A DNA stretch of 64,000 nt from Vibrio orientalis CIP 102891 = ATCC 33934 (GTDB lineage Bacteria > Pseudomonadota > Gammaproteobacteria > Enterobacterales > Vibrionaceae). The stretch covers positions 1-64,000 of the forward strand of contig NZ_ACZV01000001.1 in assembly GCF_000176235.1 (NCBI RefSeq), in the 5' to 3' direction. A program made the translations under genes and the position numbers. The notes below the pieces were generated by a model that saw only the letters and a list, made by a program, of their open reading frames with translations, did not search any database and was not told where the DNA came from. Of the stretch, positions 21,866 through 30,505 are shown piece after piece; within the stretch, counting starts at the first letter, position 1, and each line of letters opens with the position of its first letter.

Positions 21866-21900
21866 AAAAAAGCCGAGATCATATGATCTCGGCTTCTTAA
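21866..21900 (-). terminator. Terminator after rpoH
   Basis: Stem GCCGAGATCAT-ATGATCTCGGC with six A on the left, thus a T-run on the minus strand, 20 bases past the rpoH stop. Confidence 0.9.
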
Positions 21901-21919
21901 AAATTCGGAGAGGGAGAGA

Positions 21920-22777
21920 CTAAAACTCGCCAACCGCAGCCTTAAGCTTTTTCATCGCATTCTTTTCAAGCTGACGAATACGTTCCGCAGATACGCTGTA
22001 AGTTTCAGCAAGCTCTTGCAGGGTAGATTTATTGTCATCTAACCAACGAGAACGAACAATATGCTGACTGCGATCATCTAAGCTCTTAAGTGCTAAGCTC
22101 AAACGGTTATTGGTGTGAGCTTCCCAGTTTGACGCCTCAACATGGTCTGCAACGTCTGACGCTTTGTCTTCTAAATAGACCATAGGTGCAGTGTACGAGG
22201 TGCCAGTCTCGTCATCATCAGTCGGCATCTCAAAGGTTGCATCTTGTGCAGCTAGTCGAGATTCCATTTCACGTACTTCTGATGGCTCTACACCAAGCTC
22301 GCGTGCAACGGTTTCCACTTCACCATTATTGAACCAACCTAGACGCTTTTTCGACTTACGTAGGTTAAAGAACAATTTACGCTGGGCTTTGGTTGTGGCG
22401 ATTTTCACAATGCGCCAGTTACGTAGCACATACTCGTGAATTTCAGCTTTAATCCAGTGAACAGCGAAAGAGACTAGGCGAACGCCCACTTCAGGGTTAA
22501 AGCGTTTTACCGCTTTCATTAGGCCGATGTTGCCTTCTTGAACAAGGTCAGCCATTGGTAGGCCATAACCTGAATAACCGCGAGCAACGTGCACAACAAA
22601 ACGTAGGTGTGAAAGGATCAATCCTTTTGCCGCCTCTATCTCGCCGTCGTAATGCAGTCTCTCAGCTAAATCACGCTCCTCTTCAGGAGTTAGCATTGGG
22701 TAGCTGTTTGCTGAGCGAATGTAGCTATCTAAGCTATCTTGCGTTACAGCTGCCATTGGGTATGCTTGACTTGTCAT
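21920..22777 (-). CDS. rpoH: RNA polymerase sigma-32 (heat-shock) factor
   Basis: Directs RNA polymerase to heat-shock promoters. The 285-residue protein has regions 2.1-2.4 ([19 protein letters not shown]), the RpoH box (QRKLFFNLR) unique to sigma-32, and region 4.2 (helix-turn-helix near [10 protein letters not shown]). It lies downstream of ftsX with a 182-base gap that should contain its own promoters, as in E. coli. By family knowledge translation is temperature-controlled by mRNA folding around the start; I have not folded it. Confidence 0.98.
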   Translation of the reverse strand: MTSQAYPMAAVTQDSLDSYIRSANSYPMLTPEEERDLAERLHYDGEIEAAKGLILSHLRFVVHVARGYSGYGLPMADLVQEGNIGLMKAVKRFNPEVGVRLVSFAVHWIKAEIHEYVLRNWRIVKIATTKAQRKLFFNLRKSKKRLGWFNNGEVETVARELGVEPSEVREMESRLAAQDATFEMPTDDDETGTSYTAPMVYLEDKASDVADHVEASNWEAHTNNRLSLALKSLDDRSQHIVRSRWLDDNKSTLQELAETYSVSAERIRQLEKNAMKKLKAAVGEF

Positions 22778-22959
22778 TCAGTTCCTCATCAATCTCTGAT
22801 CTGGAGTATTTTTAACCCATCAATCTTGAACCTAAAATGAACAGGTTTCAAGCAGGGGAAAGTTATTATGCATAAACAAACTGTCTATACAAGATAAAAG
22901 TATACGGTAGCGTGTACTTTTATCAATAGTATGACAGCGACATAATAAACAGGTTCAAT

Positions 22960-23928
22960 TTAAACGGGCTCTATTTCTTTTAGATGACGCTGAGCAGAAA
23001 CCTTCGCCGCAAGGCAGCCTAGGAAAGTACCTAACATCACCAACAACAGGGATTCATCCCAGCTCAAACCAACCAGTCTAAAACGGCTATCATACAGTAG
23101 CGCCAATTGCTCAACACTGTTGTTGAGTATAATTGTGATAACCGCTGTTAAAATCCAAGCAATCGTCGCACCGAGCAATCCAAACCACATGCCAGAATAA
23201 AGATACGGGCGTAAAATATAGCTGTTGGTGGCGCCAATCAGCTTCATGGTTTGAATTTCATCTTTGTTGGCCAGTACGTTAAAGCGCAATGTATTACCAA
23301 CAATTAAGAATACCGAGCCTAGCATAAGCACAGATAGAGTGACGACGATACCGCCAACAAGATTCTTAATCGCATCCAAACGAGTCAGCCAATCCTCATC
23401 AAGACGTACATCAGTAATACCATCTTCTTTTGCCACACGTGCCGCTAACTGCTTGATCGATTCTTTATCTTCCTGACTTGGTGTAATCACCAAGACACCA
23501 GGTAGAGCATAATCATCAAGCATAGTCAGCGCGCGCTCAAAGCCCGAATACTGACTAAGGTCATCGAGACCTTGCTGAGGGGAAACGTACTCCACACTCG
23601 CCACATCCAACGCACTCTCTAACTGATCTTTCAATACCATCACGCGCGCTTCCGGTGTTTGCTCTTTTAAGTAAGCACTCACTTGCGAAGGGCTAGTGAC
23701 ATTGGTAGAGGCAGCAGAAATATTCTTACCCAATAAATAGAGTGCAGAAGGCATCGCTAACGCCATAGAGATGACGGCTAAGGTGAGAATATTGCCCATC
23801 GGGCGCAGCCACATCTCACCTAATGAGGCTTTAGCTTGCTTAAGATGCACAGTGAAGAAGCTATCGCGTTTAACACGATTTTTGGCTCGATTTGAATTGC
23901 TCGCTTTTTTACGAGATTTAATGGCCAT
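22960..23928 (-). CDS. ftsX: Cell-division permease-like protein FtsX
   Basis: Membrane partner of FtsE; the complex couples septal cell-wall hydrolase activation to division. It has four transmembrane segments, one near the N-terminus (about residue 40-60) and three in the C-terminal half, with a periplasmic loop between. I chose the ATG at 23928 (MAIKSRKK), which has GAGGTC eight bases upstream, over a GTG five codons earlier. The start overlaps the ftsE stop by 11 bases. Confidence 0.96.
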   Translation of the reverse strand: MAIKSRKKASNSNRAKNRVKRDSFFTVHLKQAKASLGEMWLRPMGNILTLAVISMALAMPSALYLLGKNISAASTNVTSPSQVSAYLKEQTPEARVMVLKDQLESALDVASVEYVSPQQGLDDLSQYSGFERALTMLDDYALPGVLVITPSQEDKESIKQLAARVAKEDGITDVRLDEDWLTRLDAIKNLVGGIVVTLSVLMLGSVFLIVGNTLRFNVLANKDEIQTMKLIGATNSYILRPYLYSGMWFGLLGATIAWILTAVITIILNNSVEQLALLYDSRFRLVGLSWDESLLLVMLGTFLGCLAAKVSAQRHLKEIEPV

Positions 23929-24592
23929 AATCTTCGACCTCACTCAAGAAACCTTGGTTTAACTCCAGATGACGATATTGTGGGCGAGTATTCACTAACC
24001 CCAGGTCGTGAGTCGCTAATAGGATGGTCACGCCAGCACGGTTAAATTCTTCAAACAGCTTTAACACGCGATTTGATAAATCTGGGTCTAGGTTACCCGT
24101 TGGTTCATCGGCCAATAATAGTGTTGGTCGATTGACAACCGCCCGTGCAATGCCCACGCGCTGTTGTTCACCACCCGACAATTGACTTGGTAGACACTTG
24201 GCTTTGTCGAGTAAGCCTGTTTTATCTAACGCAGCAGAAACACGGCGCTTAATCTCGTTTTCTGCAATTGACTCAATCCGCATAGGCAAAGCAACGTTAT
24301 CAAACACACTTCTATCCATCAGCAGTCGATGGTCTTGGAAAACAATTCCGATATTTCGACGCAAGAAAGGGATGTCTTTGCTTGGGATACGAGTGATGTC
24401 GTGCTCATTGAAGCTAATTTTTCCATCGGTTGGACGTTCAATAGCACATATCAACTTTAGCAGCGTACTCTTTCCGGCACCCGAGTGGCCACCGAGAAAG
24501 GCCATTTCACCTCGACGGAGATGAAAGTCGACCTTCTGTAAAGCTTGTCGACCACCTCGATAAGCTTTACTCACTTGCTGAAATTTTATCAC
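23918..24592 (-). CDS. ftsE: Cell-division ATP-binding protein FtsE
   Basis: ABC-type ATPase of the FtsEX complex at the division septum. It has 224 residues with Walker A ([10 protein letters not shown]), signature (LSGGEQQR) and Walker B (LLLADEPTG), and the D-loop and H-loop ([10 protein letters not shown]). Encoded between ftsY and ftsX, 54 bases after ftsY. Confidence 0.98.
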   Translation of the reverse strand: MIKFQQVSKAYRGGRQALQKVDFHLRRGEMAFLGGHSGAGKSTLLKLICAIERPTDGKISFNEHDITRIPSKDIPFLRRNIGIVFQDHRLLMDRSVFDNVALPMRIESIAENEIKRRVSAALDKTGLLDKAKCLPSQLSGGEQQRVGIARAVVNRPTLLLADEPTGNLDPDLSNRVLKLFEEFNRAGVTILLATHDLGLVNTRPQYRHLELNQGFLSEVEDYGH

Positions 24593-24646
24593 TCGAAATC
24601 CCTCTTAACTGAGTTTCTTCAATTGCTTGTTGGATAGATGACCGAA

Positions 24647-25867
24647 TTAGTCTTCTCGACTAAATAATGCGTCGATAAATTCTTGAGTTTCAAATGGACG
24701 TAGGTCATCAATACCTTCGCCCACACCGATGTAACGAATAGGGATTTGGAATTGATCAGCTAGGGCAAAGATCACCCCACCTTTCGCTGTGCCATCTAGC
24801 TTAGTCAGAGTAATACCCGTTAGCGGTGCAACATCGCTAAACAGTTTTGCTTGGCTAATGGCATTCTGACCAGTTCCCGCATCGAGCGTCAGCATAATTT
24901 CGTGCGGAGCAGAACCGTCGACTTTTTGCATCACGCGGACGATCTTACGCAGCTCTTCCATTAGGTTCGCTTTGTTCTGCAGACGACCAGCCGTATCGGC
25001 TATCACCACATCAACACCTTTAGCTTTCGCTGATTCAATCGCATCATAGATAACCGAAGCACTGTCAGCACCAGTATGCTGAGCCACAACCGGGACGTTA
25101 TTACGCTCGCCCCATACTTGCAGCTGCTCTACTGCTGCAGCGCGGAATGTATCACCTGCCGCCAGCATCACTGACTTGCCTTGCGCTTGGAACTGCTTGG
25201 CTAGCTTACCGATCGTGGTTGTTTTACCCACGCCGTTTACACCCACCATCAAAATAACGTAAGGCGCTTTACTGCTATCAACTTCAAGTGGTTTCTCAAC
25301 GTTAGACAGAATCTCAGCCATCTCTTCCTTAAGCAGCCCGTATAGTGCTTCGCCATCTTTCAGATCCTGACGAGACGCTTTTTCTGTCAGGTTATCAATG
25401 ATTTTTAGCGTGGTATCCATACCAACATCAGCAATCAGTAGCTGCTCTTCAAGCTCTTCGAATAGCTCGTCATCGATCTGTTTGCCTTTAAACAAGCCAA
25501 AGAAGCCAGCACCAATGTTGGCTTTAGTGCGCGCTAGACTGCGTTTAAGACGCGCAAAAAAGCTTTCTGTTGGTTTTTCTTGTTCTGCCACGCGAGGTTC
25601 GACTGGCGGAGCAACTTCTTCTTCAACTTCAACAACTGCTTCTGCTTCTGCTTCTGCTTCTGCTTCTGCTTCTGCTTCTGCTTCTGCTTCTGCTTCTGCT
25701 TCTGCTTGCTGAGTTTTGGTTTGTTCTAACTGCTCGTCAACAGTTTCAAGCTGCTCTTGCTCACGTTCTTCGGCAGTTTGTTGTGTTTCTTCAACGGGTT
25801 GTTTTGCTTGTTCTTCATCACCAAAACCAAGCCAAGAGAGTAAACCGCGCTTCTTTTTTTCCGTCAT
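24647..25867 (-). CDS. ftsY: Signal recognition particle receptor FtsY
   Basis: GTPase that docks ribosome-SRP complexes at the inner membrane for co-translational insertion. The 406-residue protein has an acidic N-terminal A domain (about 1-100) and the NG domain with G1 (GVNGVGKTT), DTAGR and TKLDG motifs. The A domain contains an uninterrupted Ala-Glu dipeptide run encoded by a perfect hexanucleotide repeat (25636-25707). First gene of ftsY-ftsE-ftsX, divergent from rsmD. Confidence 0.97.
   Translation of the reverse strand: MTEKKKRGLLSWLGFGDEEQAKQPVEETQQTAEEREQEQLETVDEQLEQTKTQQAEAEAEAEAEAEAEAEAEAEAEAVVEVEEEVAPPVEPRVAEQEKPTESFFARLKRSLARTKANIGAGFFGLFKGKQIDDELFEELEEQLLIADVGMDTTLKIIDNLTEKASRQDLKDGEALYGLLKEEMAEILSNVEKPLEVDSSKAPYVILMVGVNGVGKTTTIGKLAKQFQAQGKSVMLAAGDTFRAAAVEQLQVWGERNNVPVVAQHTGADSASVIYDAIESAKAKGVDVVIADTAGRLQNKANLMEELRKIVRVMQKVDGSAPHEIMLTLDAGTGQNAISQAKLFSDVAPLTGITLTKLDGTAKGGVIFALADQFQIPIRYIGVGEGIDDLRPFETQEFIDALFSRED
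25636..25707. repeat. Twelve-copy hexanucleotide tandem repeat inside ftsY
   Basis: CTGCTT is repeated twelve times without interruption (72 bases), encoding alternating Ala-Glu on the minus strand. The repeat keeps frame whatever the copy number, so it can vary in length without breaking the gene. Confidence 0.95.
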
Positions 25868-26076
25868 CTGGGGCTATCCTAGATCGTCTTAATTAAATCA
25901 GACTCTTTTCTGGGGCTATTATCGCTACTCAGAAAAGACAAATGACAACAAAGTGAAAAGTTTTCACTGATAAAGCGATGGTATACACTTTGTTATCAAC
26001 AAATTTGGGCTGTATGTTGGCGCTCTACAGCAGAGCGACTGGCTATAGTATCACTTTATTAGCGGTCAAAAAATCT

Positions 26077-26676
26077 ATGGTAAGACGTCGCCAGCAAAAC
26101 ACATCACAAAAAAAGCCATCGACGGGCTTTGTTCGTATTATTAGCGGCTTATGGAGAGGAAGAAAACTGCCTGTTCACGATACAGAAGGTCTTAGACCGA
26201 CAACCGATCGCGTAAAAGAAACGCTATTTAACTGGATTGCTCAAGACGTGCCACGTGCAAAGTGTCTTGACCTTTTTGCAGGTTCTGGCGGTTTAGGCTT
26301 TGAAGCCGCTTCTCGCCAAGCGGAGATGGTGACGCTAATTGAGCTAAATCCACAAGCTTTCAAGCAATTGCAAACTAACATCGCCTCATTAAAAAGCGAT
26401 AATTTGCAAGCAGTGAACAGCGATGCCCTCAGTTACTTAAAGCAACCGGGCACCCCCCATCACGTCGTATTTATCGATCCTCCTTTCCGTAAAGGGCTAC
26501 TCGATGAAACCGTTAGTTTGCTAGAAAGTAATGGCTGGTTAGCGGACGATGCGATGATTTATATTGAAACAGAAAAAGAGTTGGCTTTGGAAAGCATTCC
26601 GGCACACTGGCGCCTGCACAGAGAAAAAACCGCAGGGCAGGTCTGCTACCGACTGTTTGAACGACAACAAGACTAA
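26077..26676 (+). CDS. rsmD: 16S rRNA (guanine-966-N2)-methyltransferase
   Basis: Methylates G966 of 16S rRNA. Starting at the ATG 26077 (MVRRRQQN) it is 199 residues, the family size. The SAM motif LDLFAGSGGLGFEA and the catalytic IDPPF motif are present. The frame is open 99 bases further upstream, but that extension lacks family similarity and would overlap the promoter region shared with ftsY. The ftsY/rsmD divergence is conserved in Enterobacteria. Confidence 0.96.
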   Translation: MVRRRQQNTSQKKPSTGFVRIISGLWRGRKLPVHDTEGLRPTTDRVKETLFNWIAQDVPRAKCLDLFAGSGGLGFEAASRQAEMVTLIELNPQAFKQLQTNIASLKSDNLQAVNSDALSYLKQPGTPHHVVFIDPPFRKGLLDETVSLLESNGWLADDAMIYIETEKELALESIPAHWRLHREKTAGQVCYRLFERQQD

Positions 26677-26689
26677 ATAGGACGTCGAT

Positions 26690-26956
26690 ATGAAAGCGTT
26701 ATTGTTACTCGCAAAAGCCGCGATTGGCTTTGTGTGGTTTATTTTGATTTTTAATATCTTTCACCCTTTCCCTGGTAATTCGGCGATTGCACTCTACATC
26801 ATGACAGCGTTTCTGTTCATCATGCATGGTCTACAGATGCTGATCTTCATCGGTGCGTTTGGTGACAAGATCACGATGAGTCGCTGGGAAAAGTGGTCGA
26901 TTCTAGTTTTTGGCATTTTTGCTCTGCTCGATATCCGACGCAAACATATGATGTAA
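26690..26956 (+). CDS. yhhL: YhhL family inner-membrane protein (DUF1145)
   Basis: An 88-residue protein with three hydrophobic segments that matches the YhhL/DUF1145 family of unknown function. It follows rsmD by 13 bases as in E. coli and ends at a terminator. Confidence 0.85.
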   Translation: MKALLLLAKAAIGFVWFILIFNIFHPFPGNSAIALYIMTAFLFIMHGLQMLIFIGAFGDKITMSRWEKWSILVFGIFALLDIRRKHMM

Positions 26957-26988
26957 AAAAAGCCGCTCAAACGAGCGGCTTTTTTTTG
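26955..26988. terminator. Bidirectional terminator between yhhL and yhgN
   Basis: Stem AAGCCGCTC-AAAC-GAGCGGCTT with A-run and T-run on either side, between convergent genes. Confidence 0.93.
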
Positions 26989-26992
26989 TCTT

Positions 26993-27577
26993 TTAGGCTA
27001 AATACCCTTTCACCCCATCAAGGAACATCTGGGTAGAAATCATAATCAACAATAGGCCCATTAGCCTCTCAACCGCTTTTAAGCCTCTTTCACCTAACAT
27101 GCGGTGGAAGAAGTTATAGAACATCAAGATAAAAAAGGTCGCGCCCCACGCCAGCATCACCGCGCCAGATAGCTCAAGTAACTTGTCTGGATGTTGGCTA
27201 GAAAGCAGCAAAATCGACGCTATAACCGAAGGACCAGCAATCATAGGAATCGCCATCGGCACAAAGAATGGTTCTTCACCCGCCGCTAAGCCAACAATAC
27301 TACCACCGCTTGGGAATATCATCTTAATCGCGATAATGAACAGGATAATACCGCCGGAGATGCTCAAGGTTTCAGGTTGAACATGGAGGAAATTCAGAAT
27401 GCTTTTGCCCGCAAAAAGGAACAACAACAAAATGCCAAGGGCAAAGCAAAGTTCACGTACCAGTACGATGCGACGGCGCTTAGGATCTAAGTGCTTTAAT
27501 ATCGATAGGACGATAGGTAGGTTGCCGAGCGGATCCATGATAAGAAAGATCATGGTCGCGGCAGAAAGAATGTCCAT
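26993..27577 (-). CDS. yhgN: MarC family membrane protein YhgN
   Basis: A 194-residue protein with six hydrophobic segments of the MarC/UPF0056 family, closest in look to E. coli YhgN (MDPLGNLPIVLSILKHLDP near the N-terminus). Function is unknown; early suggestions of drug efflux for MarC were not upheld. Monocistronic. Confidence 0.88.
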   Translation of the reverse strand: MDILSAATMIFLIMDPLGNLPIVLSILKHLDPKRRRIVLVRELCFALGILLLFLFAGKSILNFLHVQPETLSISGGIILFIIAIKMIFPSGGSIVGLAAGEEPFFVPMAIPMIAGPSVIASILLLSSQHPDKLLELSGAVMLAWGATFFILMFYNFFHRMLGERGLKAVERLMGLLLIMISTQMFLDGVKGYLA

Positions 27578-27707
27578 GAATTAAGCCTCCAAAATGTTAT
27601 AAATCAAGCGCACAAAAAAGTCGGCGAAGTATAACAATCTCATCTTGTGATTTGGAGGCACAAACGCAATTAATCTCCTTCACTTAGAGATTAACAACCC
27701 CGGTCAA

Positions 27708-27944
27708 TTAGTGATTGCAGACTCGCTCAGCATTAATCTGCCAAATCCCCTCTTGCACAATCACTTTTTCACGCTCAATAAAGAACTCTAATAATGTATC
27801 TAGGGTAAAGCCATTGCACTTACAGGTTCTAAAACGAGCTTGCTCACCAAACGTTTCGTTCACCACCGATTCCAATTCTGATTTTGACATCGGGCGCTCT
27901 CTCAATAAGTTTAGAACGTTATGGGCATGAATTTCAGTCGACAT
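27708..27944 (-). CDS. YecH family metal-binding protein (DUF2492)
   Basis: A 78-residue soluble protein resembling E. coli YecH. The conserved opening IHAHNVLNLL, the FGEQARFRTC segment and the paired cysteines of CKCNG are the likely metal ligands. Function unknown. It has a short gap to YhhN on the same strand but no obvious coupling. Confidence 0.8.
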   Translation of the reverse strand: MSTEIHAHNVLNLLRERPMSKSELESVVNETFGEQARFRTCKCNGFTLDTLLEFFIEREKVIVQEGIWQINAERVCNH

Positions 27945-28007
27945 TATGTTTCCTCAACAAGGTTTGGATTGTTGAGGATAACCAATCAGAGAATTTTTTC
28001 TTTGATT

Positions 28008-28631
28008 TTAAATAACCAGAGAAGCGGTGATCAGGCTATGGGCAAGTAGATAGCTGCCCGAGATGAGGTAACGCCCTTGGCGCAAAGGATGTTTATAGTC
28101 ATGGATGGCAAGTAAGACGGCAGATAAGGTTAAAGTCAAACAACCGATAAATCCAACAGCACTCGCTTCCCCTCCTTGTATTAACCACACTTCACCGGCT
28201 GCCCAGTTCAGTTGCAGTAACACAATCCCCATCATCACTACAGGAAATATCAATTGATCGATCTTAGGTAGCAGCAGGAAAAAACTCACCACACCAATTC
28301 CAAGCAGCAGTGCTGGCAGCCAAAGTACCATGTCGCCAGACAGCTTAAACCAGAAGGATGCACTATAACAAAGCTGAGCGGCCACAAAGCCTGCAAAGCT
28401 CAGTCTAAGGTGCTTCTTAAAAAGGTAGAGTCCGTCAGCCACCATTGAGATCACTAATCCAAGCGATACCCACCAAGCCGCAGCGCCCACTAGCGCACTG
28501 TGACTCCAAAGCATCACTAACAACATAAGCAACGACATTGTTTTAAACATCACTGCCTGCTTTACATGATTATTTTCATTGGCGGAAATACTGATATACC
28601 CAGAAAGGGCAACCGATAGCCAGCTCCACAT
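28008..28631 (-). CDS. yhhN: YhhN/TMEM86 family membrane protein
   Basis: A 207-residue protein with about eight hydrophobic segments, of the YhhN family. Eukaryotic and some bacterial relatives are lysoplasmalogenases; activity here is not established. Enterobacterial synteny (rsmD-yhhL-yhhM-yhhN) is preserved loosely in this region. Confidence 0.8.
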   Translation of the reverse strand: MWSWLSVALSGYISISANENNHVKQAVMFKTMSLLMLLVMLWSHSALVGAAAWWVSLGLVISMVADGLYLFKKHLRLSFAGFVAAQLCYSASFWFKLSGDMVLWLPALLLGIGVVSFFLLLPKIDQLIFPVVMMGIVLLQLNWAAGEVWLIQGGEASAVGFIGCLTLTLSAVLLAIHDYKHPLRQGRYLISGSYLLAHSLITASLVI

Positions 28632-29253
28632 TCGAACACCTCAATAAAAATGAGCTGCTAGTGTAGGCAGACCGACCTAGATGTCTAGCCACAGAAAGCA
28701 AAACTTGGATCTTGATATGACTTATCTGCTTCTCTTTACTAGCAATAAACAGTACGAAACACCATTAAATAACAACTCTAAACTTGAAAAACTCGACAAT
28801 TCTATTTAATTGTCTCGATTATAATAACTAAGCCATCAAAAATGGCATACCAATAACAAATAGGCAAAAACAAATAATAATAATCAATAACTTAAGAAGA
28901 TTGCGAGATTAAATCGCATTTGAAAAATAGAGATTTCCAGTAAATTCACCTGACAATCTAGTGACAAATGACTGCCACTGTCATTAAAACATCAGAAACA
29001 GAAAGCACTTTTAACGTAAAACAAACTGAAAAATGACCAGCAAAAACCAAGCAGGTAAAAACAAAACAAAACTGTCATTAACAATAGAAAAACACAATAT
29101 AACCCAATAAAAATCAAATAGTTAATTGCAATTTGAATTTAAAAAGATTAAGTAATGTACAAGTTTTATTTTTATAAACCACAGACAAACCGTGAAATTC
29201 CGCCCCATTCAACCAAGAAAAGTTATACTTTTGGAGCTTAGGCAATAAAATAC
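28632..29253. other. Long AT-rich gene-free stretch
   Basis: About 620 bases that are strikingly AT-rich with many A-tracts and no open frame of plausible size. I see no clear terminator, tRNA or known element within it. It precedes the small gene at 29325. An H-NS-bound region, a regulatory region or an unrecognised sRNA are possible but not shown. Confidence 0.5.
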
Positions 29254-29283
29254 TTGATCAAACCACCAAAACACTGCTATTCT
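29254..29283 (+). promoter_or_regulatory. Candidate sigma-70 promoter of the small membrane peptide gene
   Basis: TTGATC (29254-29259) and TATTCT (29278-29283, preceded by TGC) with an 18-base spacer, about 40 bases ahead of the start codon. Confidence 0.4.
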
Positions 29284-29324
29284 AAAAAACATAGAATCAA
29301 ACATCACATTAAAGGAGCAGTGCT

Positions 29325-29405
29325 ATGATTTCTTCTTCACAAAAACAAGGACTTGTAATGATCGCAGTAGTCGTAGGCTTAATGACACTGCCGATGATGT
29401 ACTAA
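29325..29405 (+). CDS. Small membrane peptide (26 residues), unrecognised
   Basis: A 26-codon frame starting ATGATTTCTTCT and ending TAA. The ribosome site AAAGGAG lies at ideal distance (seven bases before ATG). The peptide has a polar start (MISSSQKQG) and a hydrophobic stretch (LVMIAVVVGLMTLPMMY), long enough for one membrane span. A strong terminator follows 15 bases after the stop. These three signals together make it a real gene more likely than chance, but I recognise no family. It is flanked by AT-rich non-coding DNA and convergent with the next gene. Confidence 0.65.
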   Translation: MISSSQKQGLVMIAVVVGLMTLPMMY

Positions 29406-29417
29406 GTCAAATTTAAA

Positions 29418-29450
29418 AACAAAAAGGGACGCAGATGCGTCCCTTTTTGT
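29418..29450. terminator. Terminator after the small peptide gene
   Basis: Stem AAAAAGGGACGC-AGAT-GCGTCCCTTTTT followed by G and T-rich sequence. Usable from both strands. Confidence 0.92.
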
Positions 29451-29545
29451 TTCAATCAACATTTCTTATGGCGTTTTTGATTTAATTATCAGCGACATGT
29501 CTAGTTTTAACACAGTCACTAAAACCACCATTTTTAAGCTTTAAG

Positions 29546-29911
29546 CTATAAATGCTTAGACAACACATCCCAATGAGCATAATAGAACAGAAGTGCTGCT
29601 ACAGTAATTAGCGTCATCAACGTAATTGCAGCGCGCCAGACAAAACGACTACTTCTCGGCGTAAGCTCTTTTTCACATTCATCACATGTGGTTAAGAAGT
29701 CTTTGCGGTTATCAAGCTTAAAATCTTCTTCATGCACAACTTTGTTGCGAATCGTCGCAATATATCTCAGCTTACCGATCACATCGTGAGGAAGCCGCTC
29801 TTCACAGCTCGTAATGAGCTGGTGCAATCCTCTGCCATCAGCGTGATATTGAGTACGGAGAAGCTTCTCGATACGACGAGTGCGTGTCACCACTTTTTCG
29901 ATATCAGACAT
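29546..29911 (-). CDS. Hypothetical membrane-anchored protein with HEPN/DUF4145-like helices
   Basis: A 121-residue protein with a helical soluble region (about 1-88) and one C-terminal transmembrane helix (about 92-112), ending HWDVLSKHL. The segment IRNKVVHEEDFKL resembles the RNxxxH-type motif of HEPN/DUF4145 domains (here RNKVVHE), which in some proteins is an RNase site. Function is unknown. It stands alone and the link to HEPN proteins is only suggestive. Confidence 0.6.
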   Translation of the reverse strand: MSDIEKVVTRTRRIEKLLRTQYHADGRGLHQLITSCEERLPHDVIGKLRYIATIRNKVVHEEDFKLDNRKDFLTTCDECEKELTPRSSRFVWRAAITLMTLITVAALLFYYAHWDVLSKHL

Positions 29912-30175
29912 AGTTTTCCTCCATTGCTACTAAGTTTAGCGGCATTTGCTCCATCTATTACCTACTCTCCCATTTTTTATCTAACTTGCAAGAAAATTTG
30001 TGCTGTGGAATCAATACTTAAAACCTCATTCCAACTTTTTCCGACTTGCATTGATGTGATATGGCTCGAATAGTTTTTTGCCCTTGAGTATTTTATCTTT
30101 ATAGCAAGACTCATACCCAGAATAGAGTCTAAAATCTCGCTATCATTAAGCTAAACCCATTAGAGGCCGTGAAAC

Positions 30176-30505
30176 ATGCCTGTAACGCTATTCATTACTG
30201 TTGTTATCTTTGCCCTTGCTAGCGGCTGGGCGTTCGTCCACTTCTATCGCAAGCACATCCAAGGTGAGGATGCGCCAGAACAAACCGCTGTTGTCACCGT
30301 ATTGGACAAACAATCGATCGATATTGATAACACTCAGCCTGGACAGGATGATCAAGAATATTGGATATACGTACAAAAAGGCCGCTTAGGCCCTAAACGT
30401 GAATTCCAAGTTGGCGTGCACTATTTCCACGCACTTAATCCTGGCGATCAGGGCACGCTCACTTATCAAGGCGATAAATTTCTCCACTTTGCCCTCAAAC
30501 GTTAA
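30176..30505 (+). CDS. yhhM: YhhM family protein (DUF2500)
   Basis: A 109-residue protein with an N-terminal membrane anchor (about 4-22) and a DUF2500 domain (residues 40-109; VHYFHALNPGDQGTLTYQG). Related to E. coli YhhM, function unknown. Its last four bases overlap the end of the convergent acyltransferase gene. Confidence 0.8.
   Translation: MPVTLFITVVIFALASGWAFVHFYRKHIQGEDAPEQTAVVTVLDKQSIDIDNTQPGQDDQEYWIYVQKGRLGPKREFQVGVHYFHALNPGDQGTLTYQGDKFLHFALKR

Noticed and set aside
21512..21919. Chromosomal origin of replication at the DnaA-box cluster
   Set aside because: Too few boxes, no AT-rich 13-mer array and no gidA/mnmG or dnaA neighbours, so an oriC is unlikely.
25398..25896. Long open frames of Ser/Ala or Leu repeats opposite ftsY
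   Set aside because: They are shadows of the hexanucleotide repeat and adjacent ftsY codons on the other strand.
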